A stretch of DNA of 37,793 bases, taken from assembly GCA_016929795.1 (NCBI GenBank), contig JAFGIA010000383.1, positions 1 to 37,793 on the forward strand, in the 5' to 3' direction. Both the position numbers and the translations under genes were made by a program. A model generated the notes under the pieces. The model saw nothing but the letters and a program-made list of their open reading frames with translations. It had not been told where the DNA came from and made no database searches. This document shows positions 22,985 through 30,997 of this stretch, in pieces (the first letter of the stretch is position 1; each line of letters begins with the position of its first letter). The stretch is from Anaerolineae bacterium. Its GTDB lineage: Bacteria; Chloroflexota; Anaerolineae; JAAYZQ01.

Positions 22985-24154
22985 CTATAGAAACTCGGTC
23001 ACTGTCACCTGCGTCGGGATGCCACGCGCCTCGAGTTCCTTGAAGAAGGGCTCCGGGTCGAGGGCGAGCTCGGGCGGATAGACGCCGGGTGGAATCTGGC
23101 CGGCGGCGAGCCACTGGGCGGCGATCGACGGGGCTACCCCGGTCGGCAGGGCACCTTTGACGGTGAGCGTGCCGAGACGGTAGATCACCGGCCGGCCGGC
23201 GCTCGTGCCCTTGACTTCGGTGACGATCTCTTTGGTCCAGTTGGGCGGCTGGTTGGCGGGCGGATCGAGAAAGGAGAGGATGGGCGGCACCTTGTCGGCG
23301 AGGAGTGCAAGCATCAAGTCGCGCGGTGCGATGGCCTGCTCGCCAACTTGCACCGGCTCGCGCCCGGCCAGCCCCAAGTCGGCCAGGACCTTGACCTTGT
23401 CGACGGTCTCGGGGGCCATGCCCCAGTAGTTGATCTTGAAAAAGCAGCTACTTATGCCCTTGTCGCCAAAGCTGAGCGGGAGGGTGGCTACTTCGGAGTG
23501 GAGGGAGAGGTGCATGGGCAGGAGGCCGAGGGGGGCAGTGAACCAGTAGTCTTCGAATTCGCTCAGCGGTTCCGTCGCCACAAACTGGCCGTTGCGGTAG
23601 ATCATGGGCATCATGGTCAGCTCGTCCAGGATCGTGGCGATCGCATAGCTGAATGTGACCTGGTCGGGCGGGGGGGGCTTGATGCCGTCATAGATGTGGA
23701 TCGACTCGATCGTATCGAGGCGGTCGGCGGCATAGCGCGCCTGAACATTGGGAATGCCCGGGGCGCTGCCCATGCCGAGCACGGCGCTCGTGCCCACGGC
23801 CTTGAACTGCTCGTGCAGGCCGAGCTGCTTGCGCGTGGTGTGGAACAGCCCGCCCAGGTCGGTATAGTTGGTGCCGGCCTCCAGGCAGGCGCCCATCACT
23901 TCGAGGTTGGTGTAATAAACGGTGGCGTTCAGGCAGCAATCGGCACCGCGCAGGATCTCGACGAGCGCCTCGTGATCGCAGACGTCGGCGTGCTCGATCG
24001 AGATTTTGGGGCTCTGGATATACCCGGCCACTTGCTGCGCGCGCTCGACGTTCAGGTCGGCGATCACCACCTCGTCGACGCCCTCGCTGCGCGCCAGGTC
24101 TTGCACGGCGATGCAGCCCATCATGCCCGCTCCACCCAGGACGACGATTTTCAT
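22985..24154 (-). CDS. Saccharopine dehydrogenase-like NAD(P)-dependent oxidoreductase
   Basis: A 389-residue protein. An N-terminal Rossmann fold has the dinucleotide motif LGGAGMMG (residues 6-13) and an acidic strand end (VVIADLNVERA) that favours NAD(P) binding. ATVYYTNLEVMGACLEAG and NYTDLGGLF are typical of the saccharopine dehydrogenase/carboxynorspermidine synthase family, and GMGSAPGIPNVQARYA matches the family's substrate-domain entry. The family joins or splits an amino acid and an aldehyde through a C-N bond. By inference it could condense or release an aminoaldehyde made by the neighbouring aminotransferase. It lies 29 bases after the AOR gene and GGAG precedes the ATG. The substrate is not determined. 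Confidence 0.75.
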   Translation of the reverse strand: MKIVVLGGAGMMGCIAVQDLARSEGVDEVVIADLNVERAQQVAGYIQSPKISIEHADVCDHEALVEILRGADCCLNATVYYTNLEVMGACLEAGTNYTDLGGLFHTTRKQLGLHEQFKAVGTSAVLGMGSAPGIPNVQARYAADRLDTIESIHIYDGIKPPPPDQVTFSYAIATILDELTMMPMIYRNGQFVATEPLSEFEDYWFTAPLGLLPMHLSLHSEVATLPLSFGDKGISSCFFKINYWGMAPETVDKVKVLADLGLAGREPVQVGEQAIAPRDLMLALLADKVPPILSFLDPPANQPPNWTKEIVTEVKGTSAGRPVIYRLGTLTVKGALPTGVAPSIAAQWLAAGQIPPGVYPPELALDPEPFFKELEARGIPTQVTVTEFL

Positions 24155-24183
24155 GGTTGGTGTGCTCCTCTCTCTCGTTCAGT

Positions 24184-26082
24184 CTATCGGCCCAGTTCGT
24201 CGGCTACCCAGCCGATGCCCAGTTTTTCCAATTGGGCACGCGTCGGCACTCCGGCTTCGTCCCAGCCGCACATGGCATAGTAGAGGTCCTTGGCTTGCTC
24301 GATCTGCTCGGGGGGTACGGTTAGGCCGTCGGAGGGACCGCCCCGGCGCGGCAGGGCCAGCTTGGGGGGCAGTACGTCGTCCTCGCGCGTAAAGCCCTCG
24401 CGTGTGTTAAAAGCGCGCATCATGTTCAGGCGCCGCTCGCCAACCTTCATCAGCTCCCACAGGCTGGCGTCCCAGCCGGTGACGGCATTGAGCATGTCGA
24501 CGAGCTGGTTGGGGCTGTAGAGGTGCCACGCCGGGCCATAGACGAACTGGCAGACGTTGACGCTGTCGAGCATGCTGTAGAACTGCTCGGTATAGAGCGC
24601 AAAGCGCACCTTCTCTGGCGTCAGGCTGCCTGGCTCCTGTGGATCGAGCAGGTCGAGCTGGCGCAGGCGCGCCTCATAATATTCGTACTCATCCTCATAG
24701 GCCGGGTCGTGCTCGGATGATTGGTGGTCGGCGCCAAAAGGGTTGACGGCATAGATCAGGCCCAGGCTGCGCTTCACCTCGGGCATGTGCGCCGGCAGGT
24801 CATGGCCCTTGACGACGATGGCCAGCTCGCGTGCCTCGGGGCCGAGGCGATCGGCGAGGCGGGCTGTGCCCTCGGCGAGCCAGTCGCCAAACCCCTCGCG
24901 CTGGCCGATCTGCTCGACCATGTGCACCATCGCCGCAGTGTTGCCAAAGCGGAGCTCCACGCCGCCCGTGTCTTTGAGGGTGAGCAGCCCGCGCTCGAAA
25001 CAATCCATGGCAAAGGCGATGGTCGCGCCACAAGAGATCGTATCGAGGCCATACATGTTGCACAGTTGGTTGGCATAAGAGATGGCGGCGAGGTCGCCGA
25101 CATTGCAGTAGGAGCCAAAGGTGGCGAGGGTCTCGTATTCAGGGCCGCCATAATGGGGATCTATGTGGTGGCCCTGCCAGTCGGTTTCAACCGCGCGCTT
25201 GCAGCGCACGACGCAGGCGTAGCAGGTGTCGCGTCTTTGGAGGATGGTGTCGGTCATCCTTTCGCCTGTGAGCGCCTCCCAGCCCTCGAACGTACCGCTT
25301 TCCCAGTTGCGTGTGGGCAAGCCGCCCGCCATGTTCTGGGCACCCAGCACGTCGGCAGTGCCGTGGATGCCCATGCCATAGACGTTCGAGTCCTGAAAGT
25401 TTTGCGCGCCCCATTTCGCGACGGCGGCCAGTGCCTGGCGGTCGGCCACCTCGGGGCGCTGGTGACCGCGCACGGCGATCGCCTTCAGGTTCTTGGCGCC
25501 CATGACGGCGCCCATGCCCGTTCGCCCGTTGGCACGGTTGCTCATGTTGATGAGGCATGCATAGCGCACCCCCTTCTCCCCTGCGGGGCCAACCTGGAGC
25601 ACCTCGACCCTTTTGTCGCCGAGCTCGGCACGGATCTGGGCCTCGGCCTCGCCCGTCACCTTGCCCCACAGGTGCCTCGCGTCGCGCAGCTCGGCCTGGC
25701 CGTCCTGTACCCACAGGTAGAGGGGCGCCTCGCTCCTGCCGGTAATGACGTACGCGTCAAAGCCGGCCCCTTTGGCTTCTGCAGGCCAGAAGCCGCCTGC
25801 CTGGGCATCGCCGATGGCGCCTGACAGCGGCGACTTGGCGGTTGCGGTCACGCGGCTTTGGCCCGACACAGCGGCCCCGGTGGCCGGCCCAAGGCTGAGG
25901 ACGAGGACGTTCTCGGGGCCGAGGGGATCGGCACCGGCAGGCATCTGCTTGAGCAGGTAGTAGATCCCCAGTGCGCTGCCGCCCATGTAGCGCCGGTAAA
26001 AGGTCTCTCCCGGCTCCTCAACCTCGATCGTACCGTCGGTGAGATTAACGTGCAGGATTTTTCCATTGTAGCCGTATGGCAT
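24184..26082 (-). CDS. Tungsten-type aldehyde:ferredoxin oxidoreductase
   Basis: A 632-residue protein of the AOR family, the usual length. The N-terminal block (YNGKILHVNLTDGTIEVEE, YMGGSALGIYYL) and the pterin-binding region (GPATGAAVSGQSRVTATAKS, NRANGRTGMGAVMGAKNLKA) are complete. The [4Fe-4S] ligands are Cys287, Cys290, Cys294 (CYACVVRC) and Cys511 (NVCQF), close to the positions in the Pyrococcus enzyme. AORs oxidise aldehydes to carboxylic acids with ferredoxin, or run in reverse, using a tungsten bis-pterin cofactor in the cytoplasm of anaerobes. It lies 44 bases after a MoaD-like gene and AAGGAG precedes the ATG. The operon suggests an aldehyde from amine or amino-acid breakdown as substrate; its identity is open. 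Confidence 0.92.
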   Translation of the reverse strand: MPYGYNGKILHVNLTDGTIEVEEPGETFYRRYMGGSALGIYYLLKQMPAGADPLGPENVLVLSLGPATGAAVSGQSRVTATAKSPLSGAIGDAQAGGFWPAEAKGAGFDAYVITGRSEAPLYLWVQDGQAELRDARHLWGKVTGEAEAQIRAELGDKRVEVLQVGPAGEKGVRYACLINMSNRANGRTGMGAVMGAKNLKAIAVRGHQRPEVADRQALAAVAKWGAQNFQDSNVYGMGIHGTADVLGAQNMAGGLPTRNWESGTFEGWEALTGERMTDTILQRRDTCYACVVRCKRAVETDWQGHHIDPHYGGPEYETLATFGSYCNVGDLAAISYANQLCNMYGLDTISCGATIAFAMDCFERGLLTLKDTGGVELRFGNTAAMVHMVEQIGQREGFGDWLAEGTARLADRLGPEARELAIVVKGHDLPAHMPEVKRSLGLIYAVNPFGADHQSSEHDPAYEDEYEYYEARLRQLDLLDPQEPGSLTPEKVRFALYTEQFYSMLDSVNVCQFVYGPAWHLYSPNQLVDMLNAVTGWDASLWELMKVGERRLNMMRAFNTREGFTREDDVLPPKLALPRRGGPSDGLTVPPEQIEQAKDLYYAMCGWDEAGVPTRAQLEKLGIGWVADELGR

Positions 26083-26126
26083 GTTGTGTGGTCTCCTTTC
26101 TCAGGGTTGGAAGGTGGGGGGGATCA

Positions 26127-26375
26127 CTATCCCCCCACGACAAAGGGAAAAATGCGCACCTGGTCGCCGTCGAGCAACACGCGCTCGCGGTCGGGCTCAG
26201 GTTGGTCGTTGACAGAGACGAGGTGGACGCGCGCCTGGGCGCGGGCCGAGATGCCAAGGTGATCGAGCAGGCTGGCGATGGTGGCGCCTTCAGGCAGGTC
26301 GAGGGTGGCCTCGCCGCGTGCCTCGGCGGGCAGGTGTTCGCGAAAGCGGGAGAATAGTTTTACATAAATGTTCAT
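26127..26375 (-). CDS. MoaD/ThiS-family sulfur carrier protein
   Basis: An 82-residue beta-grasp protein ending in the di-glycine tail (FPFVVGG) that is thiocarboxylated in this family. The ATG at 26375 opens MNIYVKLFSRFREHL. MoaD delivers sulfur for molybdopterin synthesis. As the first gene of an AOR operon it is probably the dedicated carrier for the tungstopterin cofactor. No MoaE or adenylyltransferase is next to it, so those partners must come from elsewhere. A good promoter lies 39 bases upstream. Confidence 0.85.
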   Translation of the reverse strand: MNIYVKLFSRFREHLPAEARGEATLDLPEGATIASLLDHLGISARAQARVHLVSVNDQPEPDRERVLLDGDQVRIFPFVVGG

Positions 26376-26413
26376 AGTCTGTGTTGACCAAGGCAATGTC
26401 AGTGTGCGATCTG

Positions 26414-26442
26414 ATTATACTCGAAAAGAGAATCGGCGGCAA
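26414..26442 (-). promoter_or_regulatory. Promoter of the MoaD-AOR operon
   Basis: On the - strand TTGCCG (26437-26442), a 17-base spacer and TATAAT (26414-26419). It implies a leader of about 30 bases before the MoaD-like ATG. It is divergent from the sigma-factor promoter, about 50 bases apart. Confidence 0.75.
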
Positions 26443-26494
26443 GCAGCGAGCATCTGTGTGGCAGGTTACGCCGTTGTTTCCGGACCTTCATACA

Positions 26495-26523
26495 TTGACA
26501 GGTTTGCAAGGACCTGTTATGCT
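26495..26523 (+). promoter_or_regulatory. Promoter of the primary-type sigma gene
   Basis: TTGACA (26495-26500), a 17-base spacer and TATGCT (26518-26523). It lies 50 bases before the annotated TTG start and fits sigma-A type recognition, so the gene may transcribe itself. Confidence 0.7.
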
Positions 26524-26573
26524 TAGGGGGAACGATTTGGCCGTAGAGCAATACGCGCTGTCCGGCCGGGTTC

Positions 26574-27812
26574 TTGACTTCAACAGAGCGGGTTTTGGTG
26601 ATTGACGTGGAAGAAGAGCGGACAATTCTAGACGATCTGTTACAACAAGCCGCCGAGCGGGGGTACGTCACCCAGGAAGAGATCCGGTGTGCATTTCCTG
26701 CGCCTGAGGACGAGCTGGAGCAGCTCGAGGACCTTTTCGAGTTCCTGACGGCGGAAGGCATCACCATCTATGAAACTGAGGCCGAGGCCGGTATCAGAGA
26801 GCAAGCGGCCGAGGGGTCGGGTGCAGGGGGAGTGCCTTTGGTTGCGCGTCCGGCCTCTGGTATTGCGGCACGGATGGAGATCGAAGAAGTCAATCTGATC
26901 GACATCCCGATTTCGGACATTACGGGCCTCTACTTTCACGAGATGGGACAGGTGCCGCTGCTGAACCGCGAGGAAGAGGTGTGGCTCGCGCGCGAGTGGC
27001 AGGAAGGGCGGCGTGCCCAGAGGCTGCTGTCGAAGGACCACCACGGCGAGGAAGAGCGGGCAGTGGTGCGCAAAAAGGTCCGGCAAGGCGAGGCGGCACG
27101 CGACCGGCTGATCATGGCCAACACACGCCTGGTGATCAGCATCGCGAAAAAGTACCAGGGCCAGGGGGTGCCTTTCCAGGATCTGATCCAGGAGGGCAAT
27201 ATCGGCTTGATGCGTGCCGTCGACAAGTTCGACCCCGACCTTGGCTATAAATTCAGCACGTACGCAACTTGGTGGATCCGCCAGGCGATCACGCGCGCAC
27301 TGCCCGATCAGGGGCGCACGATCCGCTTGCCGGTGCACATGGCCGACTCGCTGCGCAAGCTGCACCGGGCGATGCGTGAGATTGAGCAGGAACAGGGGCG
27401 GTCGCCGACGCCAGAAGAGGTGGCGGAGGTGATGGAGCTGGATCCTGAGCGGGTGCGGTGGATGATGCGCGTGGCGCGGCGACCGCTGTCGCTACAAAAG
27501 CCTGTGGGCGAAGAAGAGGACAGCGAGCTCGGCAACTTTATCGAGGATGAGCAGGTGCCGTCGCCGGTGGAGGCGACGGAGCAAACACTGCTGCGTGAGG
27601 AGTTGGAGGCGGTGCTCGAGACGCTTACGCCACGCGAGGCGCGCATACTGCGCATGCGTTTTGGGCTGGAAGACGGGTACGACTATACCCTGGAAGAGAT
27701 CGGTGACCGCTTTGGGCTGTCACGCGAGCGCATCCGGCAGATTGAGCACGAAGCGCTGGAAGCGCTGCGCAACCCAGAGCGGACCCGCTCGCTAGAAGAC
27801 TATTTGCGCTGA
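26574..27812 (+). CDS. rpoD: Primary-type RNA polymerase sigma factor (RpoD/SigA family)
   Basis: About 412 residues. It has a region 1.1-like acidic N-terminus (about 10-70) and region 1.2 ([21 protein letters not shown]). Regions 2.1-2.4 follow ([49 protein letters not shown]), then region 3 ([16 protein letters not shown]) and region 4.2 ([19 protein letters not shown]). The complete set, with the conserved RpoD signature in region 2.4, marks a group 1 or close group 2 sigma. The start is uncertain: no ATG exists near the promoter. TTG 26574 is used here, and GTG 26598, five bases after GAGCGGG, is a real alternative. The N-terminus is short compared with proteobacterial RpoD. It could be an alternative paralogue, since the rest of the genome is not visible. 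Confidence 0.85.
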   Translation: MTSTERVLVIDVEEERTILDDLLQQAAERGYVTQEEIRCAFPAPEDELEQLEDLFEFLTAEGITIYETEAEAGIREQAAEGSGAGGVPLVARPASGIAARMEIEEVNLIDIPISDITGLYFHEMGQVPLLNREEEVWLAREWQEGRRAQRLLSKDHHGEEERAVVRKKVRQGEAARDRLIMANTRLVISIAKKYQGQGVPFQDLIQEGNIGLMRAVDKFDPDLGYKFSTYATWWIRQAITRALPDQGRTIRLPVHMADSLRKLHRAMREIEQEQGRSPTPEEVAEVMELDPERVRWMMRVARRPLSLQKPVGEEEDSELGNFIEDEQVPSPVEATEQTLLREELEAVLETLTPREARILRMRFGLEDGYDYTLEEIGDRFGLSRERIRQIEHEALEALRNPERTRSLEDYLR

Positions 27813-27828
27813 CCTTGCTGCCCCTGCC

Positions 27829-27857
27829 TTGACTATTCCTCCAGAGCAGGGTATAAT
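27829..27857 (+). promoter_or_regulatory. Promoter of the potABCD operon
   Basis: TTGACT (27829-27834), a 17-base spacer and TATAAT (27852-27857), eleven of twelve consensus bases. A short hairpin (GGGAC 27877-27881 with GTCCC 27888-27892) lies in the leader before potA. Confidence 0.85.
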
Positions 27858-27913
27858 CGATCTGTCTCGTGGTCGCGGGACATCATCGTCCCTGGCGTTG
27901 TTGAGGAGCGTGC

Positions 27914-29038
27914 ATGGACCAGACCTTTGCCGTCGAGCTTGTCAACGTAAGCAAACGCTTCCCCGGTCCATCTGGGGCACCCACCGGCGAAGTGGTGGCG
28001 GTGGATGATGTCACCCTCCGGATTGGGGATGGCGAGTTCTACTCGCTCCTGGGGCCGAGTGGCTGTGGCAAGACGACCAGCCTGCGCATGATCGCCGGGT
28101 TTGAGCACCCGACGGAAGGCGAGGTCTATATCCATGGCAAGCCGATGGGCCTCACCCCTGCCTACCAGCGCAATACGAACATGGTATTTCAGAGTTACGC
28201 TCTCTTTCCCCACATGAATATCGAGCGCAACGTCGGCTTTGGCCTCGAGATGAAAAAGGTGCCGAAGGACGAGATCCAACGGCGCGTGAACGAGGCGCTC
28301 GACATGGTACGCCTGTCAGGCTATGGGTCACGCAAGCCAAGCCAGCTTTCCGGCGGGCAGCAGCAGCGAGTCGCCCTGGCCCGTGCCCTGGTCAACCGCC
28401 CGGAGGTGCTGCTCCTCGACGAGCCGCTTGGCGCGCTCGACCTGAAGCTGCGTAAAGAGATGCAGCTCGAGCTCAAAAACCTGCAAAAAGAGGTGGGCAT
28501 CACCTTTGTATACGTCACCCACGACCAGGAAGAAGCACTCACCATGTCAGATCGCATTGCAGTCATGCATCAGGGGCGCGTGCTGCAGGAGGGCAGCCCG
28601 ACAGAGATCTATGAGCGGCCCTCGTGCCGGTTTGTGGCTGACTTTATCGGAGAGACGAACTTTTTTGACGGCGTGGTAGACGAACAGGGTGATGGGATAG
28701 TGTGGGTACGCGTGAACGGCAGCATGAGGGTGTGTGCCGAAACGAACGAGTCGTTCTCGCCGGGCAGCCAGGTGACCGTGGCGGTGCGCCCGGAAAAGAT
28801 CCGCCTGCTGCCCGAGCCGGCGCGCGGCAACCACAATTCGTTCCGGTGCCAGGTGGAGCAGGTGGTGTACGTTGGCACCGATACGCGTTTCCAGGTGAGC
28901 CTGGCCGAGTCGGTCAGGCTGATGGTGCGCGAGCAGAACTTGATCTCGACCCCCGATCCGACGGCGTACTATAGTGGGGAGGAGAGTGAGACGTACGCGG
29001 TGTGGCTGGCGGATGCGGTGAGGTTGTTGAGGGACTAG
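27914..29038 (+). CDS. potA: Spermidine/putrescine ABC transporter ATP-binding protein
   Basis: A 374-residue ATPase. Walker A is GPSGCGKTT (from residue 47), the Q-loop is VFQSYALFPH, the ABC signature is LSGGQQQRVALARAL, Walker B is VLLLDEPLGALD and the switch histidine is in THDQEEA. The C-terminal 130 residues form a TOBE domain (RPEKIRLLPE). Length and signature fit PotA/FbpC-type importers. It powers uptake through PotB and PotC at the cytoplasmic face. GAGGAG precedes the ATG at five bases. Together with the next three genes it makes a complete potABCD order, which favours polyamine over iron or thiamine uptake. Confidence 0.9.
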   Translation: MDQTFAVELVNVSKRFPGPSGAPTGEVVAVDDVTLRIGDGEFYSLLGPSGCGKTTSLRMIAGFEHPTEGEVYIHGKPMGLTPAYQRNTNMVFQSYALFPHMNIERNVGFGLEMKKVPKDEIQRRVNEALDMVRLSGYGSRKPSQLSGGQQQRVALARALVNRPEVLLLDEPLGALDLKLRKEMQLELKNLQKEVGITFVYVTHDQEEALTMSDRIAVMHQGRVLQEGSPTEIYERPSCRFVADFIGETNFFDGVVDEQGDGIVWVRVNGSMRVCAETNESFSPGSQVTVAVRPEKIRLLPEPARGNHNSFRCQVEQVVYVGTDTRFQVSLAESVRLMVREQNLISTPDPTAYYSGEESETYAVWLADAVRLLRD

Positions 29039-29068
29039 AGATAGATATTGGATAGTGGAGGTTAAGTA

Positions 29069-29926
29069 GTGTTGATGGACAAGATCCGGCAGAGGCCGGG
29101 GCTCCAGGTGCTGATCCTGATCTTTCCCAGCCTGTTGTGGCTGGTGGTGTTTTTTGCAGTGCCTCTGCTGATCGTCTTTGTCTACAGCTTTTTGAGTCGG
29201 GGGCCCTATGGCCAGATTGAATGGGAGTTTAACCTCGGCAACTATGCTCGCTTTTTCGATCCTCTCTATCTGCGCATCTTTGCGCGGTCGTTTGGCATCG
29301 CAGCAACTACCACCATCGTATCGTTCCTCGTGGGTTACCCGATGGCCTACTGGATGGCGACGCGCCCTCCCAGGTGGCGAAACACGCTGCTGCTGCTGCT
29401 CATGATCCCGTTTTGGACCAATTTTTTGGTGCGCACCTATGCCTGGATCCTGATCTTGCGCGACACGGGACTGATCAACCAGGCATTGATGGGGCTGGGG
29501 TTGATCCAGGAGCCGCTGTCACTCTATGGCACCGAAGTCGCTGTCATTATCGGGCTGGTATACGGCTGGTTCCCCGATATGGTGCTGCCGTGCTATGCTG
29601 CCATCGAGCGCCTCGATTTTTCACTCGTCGAGGCGGCACAGGACCTGTACGCGAATGAAATAAGGGCTTTTCTACGTGTGGTGTTCCCGCTCACGCTGCC
29701 AGGTATCGTCGCCGGCTCCATCCTGGTTTTTATCCCGTCCCTGGGTGCCTATGTCACGCCTGACCTGTTGGGGGGGGCCAAGTCGGTGATGATCGGCAAC
29801 GTGATCCAAAGCCAGTTTCTGAGTGTGCGCGACTATCCTTTTGGCGCTGCATTTTCCTTTGCGTTGATGGCCATGATGCTGGCTGCGACGCTGCTCTACT
29901 TCCGGGTCGGCGGGAGGACGTTGTGA
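29069..29926 (+). CDS. potB: Polyamine ABC transporter permease PotB
   Basis: A 285-residue integral membrane protein with about six hydrophobic helices. The MetI-type cytoplasmic loop (EAAQDLYANEIRAFLRVVFP) touches the ATPase. The N-terminal helix (LQVLILIFPSLLWLVVFFAV) and the block PFWTNFLVRTYAWILIL are typical of PotB. The start is GTG 29069, seven bases after GGAGG; the ATG at 29075 is a less well spaced alternative. It follows potA by 30 bases. Together with PotC it forms the membrane channel. Confidence 0.9.
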   Translation: MLMDKIRQRPGLQVLILIFPSLLWLVVFFAVPLLIVFVYSFLSRGPYGQIEWEFNLGNYARFFDPLYLRIFARSFGIAATTTIVSFLVGYPMAYWMATRPPRWRNTLLLLLMIPFWTNFLVRTYAWILILRDTGLINQALMGLGLIQEPLSLYGTEVAVIIGLVYGWFPDMVLPCYAAIERLDFSLVEAAQDLYANEIRAFLRVVFPLTLPGIVAGSILVFIPSLGAYVTPDLLGGAKSVMIGNVIQSQFLSVRDYPFGAAFSFALMAMMLAATLLYFRVGGRTL

Positions 29927-29939
29927 CCTGCGCAGACCG

Positions 29940-29992
29940 GTGGGGATTGCTTCGCTTGCTCGTGCCCTGCGGCGTGCCCTCTCGCAATGACC
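29940..29992. repeat. REP-like intergenic repeat between potB and potC
   Basis: GGGATTGCTTCGC ... TCGCAATGACC, with CGTGCCCT twice in between (29961-29968, 29973-29980) and pairing ends ATTGC/GCAAT. It resembles a widespread dispersed repeat with 'GATTGCTTCG...CTCGCAATGAC' ends known from many bacterial genomes (from memory). It may explain the 140-base gap inside an otherwise tight operon. Confidence 0.5.
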
Positions 29993-30068
29993 ATGTCTCC
30001 TGTGCCCCGGGGGGGCAGCGCCACAGATCAACGCGCGATGACAGGATGGGGGGGCGGGGCGGGCGGTG

Positions 30069-30914
30069 ATGGCGGCGGCTGTGGAGCGGGCAAAGAGCAA
30101 AGGGGCAGCGCGGCGCGGCAGTGCGCTTGGCCGCCTGGTGAAGGGGGGCATAAACGCCAGCGGTATTCTCGGCTTTGTCTTTCTCTACACGCCGATCCTG
30201 ATCCTGGTGATCTTTTCTTTCAACTCGTCACGCTTTGTGTCCACCTGGGAAGGCTTTAGCTTGCGCTGGTACAGGGAGCTCTTTGCCAATGCGGCGATGG
30301 GCGCGGCACTGCGCAACAGCCTGATTGTAGCCGGCGCATCGACGGTCATCTCGACGGTATTCGGCACGATGGTGTCGCTGGCGATGGAGCGCTACCGGTT
30401 CCCGGGCAAGACGGCATTCGATGCCCTCCTCTACCTGCCGATCATTATTCCCGATATTGCGATGGCCGTCATGCTGCTCCTCTTTTTCGTGATGGCCAAG
30501 TTCGGGTTGAGCCTGTTCACGATTATTATCTCGCACGTGGCGTTCAACATCTCGTTCGTGGCCGTCGTGGTACGCGCCCGGCTGGTTGGATTCGACCGCA
30601 GCCTGGAAGAGGCAGCCCAGGACCTGGGGGCGAATGAGCTGCGCACCTTCTGGCATGTGACGCTGCCGCTCCTCATGCCGGGCATCCTGGGGGGGGCGTT
30701 GCTGGCATTCACGCTGTCGCTGGACGATTTCGTGATCACCTTCTTTACCTCTGGCGTCGGGTCGACCACGCTCCCGTTGCGGATCTATTCGATGGTCAAG
30801 CTGGGCGTTACACCCGAGATCAATGCCGTGTCGACGCTACTGCTGATGGCCTCGATGTGCCTGGTGATGTTGTCTCTCGTGTTTCAGGCGAAAGGAGGGA
30901 GGGAGAAGAAATAA
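30069..30914 (+). CDS. potC: Polyamine ABC transporter permease PotC
   Basis: About 281 residues and six predicted membrane helices (first: ILGFVFLYTPILILVIFSF). It carries the MetI loop EEAAQDLGANELRTFWHVTLP and the PotC-typical SLDDFVITFFTSG. The segment WYRELFANAAMGAALRNSL also matches this family. The N-terminus is extended and basic (ERAKSKGAARRGSALGRLVKGG). The start is ATG 30069, or GTG 30066 directly before it; the ribosome binding site is poor. It pairs with PotB in the membrane. The gap to potB holds a REP-like repeat, so potC and potD may be expressed at a different level from potAB. Confidence 0.9.
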   Translation: MAAAVERAKSKGAARRGSALGRLVKGGINASGILGFVFLYTPILILVIFSFNSSRFVSTWEGFSLRWYRELFANAAMGAALRNSLIVAGASTVISTVFGTMVSLAMERYRFPGKTAFDALLYLPIIIPDIAMAVMLLLFFVMAKFGLSLFTIIISHVAFNISFVAVVVRARLVGFDRSLEEAAQDLGANELRTFWHVTLPLLMPGILGGALLAFTLSLDDFVITFFTSGVGSTTLPLRIYSMVKLGVTPEINAVSTLLLMASMCLVMLSLVFQAKGGREKK

Positions 30915-30997
30915 GCAGCAGGGGACAAGTGGTCATGACCGATTCGGAGAGTTGGACGGCTGCAATCTGTTCAGGCGATCAAAAGGAGAGGAAAAGG

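Noticed and set aside
24721..25824. 367-codon open frame on the + strand opposite the AOR gene
   Set aside because: The AOR on the - strand has all iron-sulfur and pterin motifs; the opposite frame is a codon-bias shadow.
27877..27892. Riboswitch in the potA leader
   Set aside because: Only a 5-bp hairpin is visible in a leader of about 50 bases, too little for a known riboswitch.
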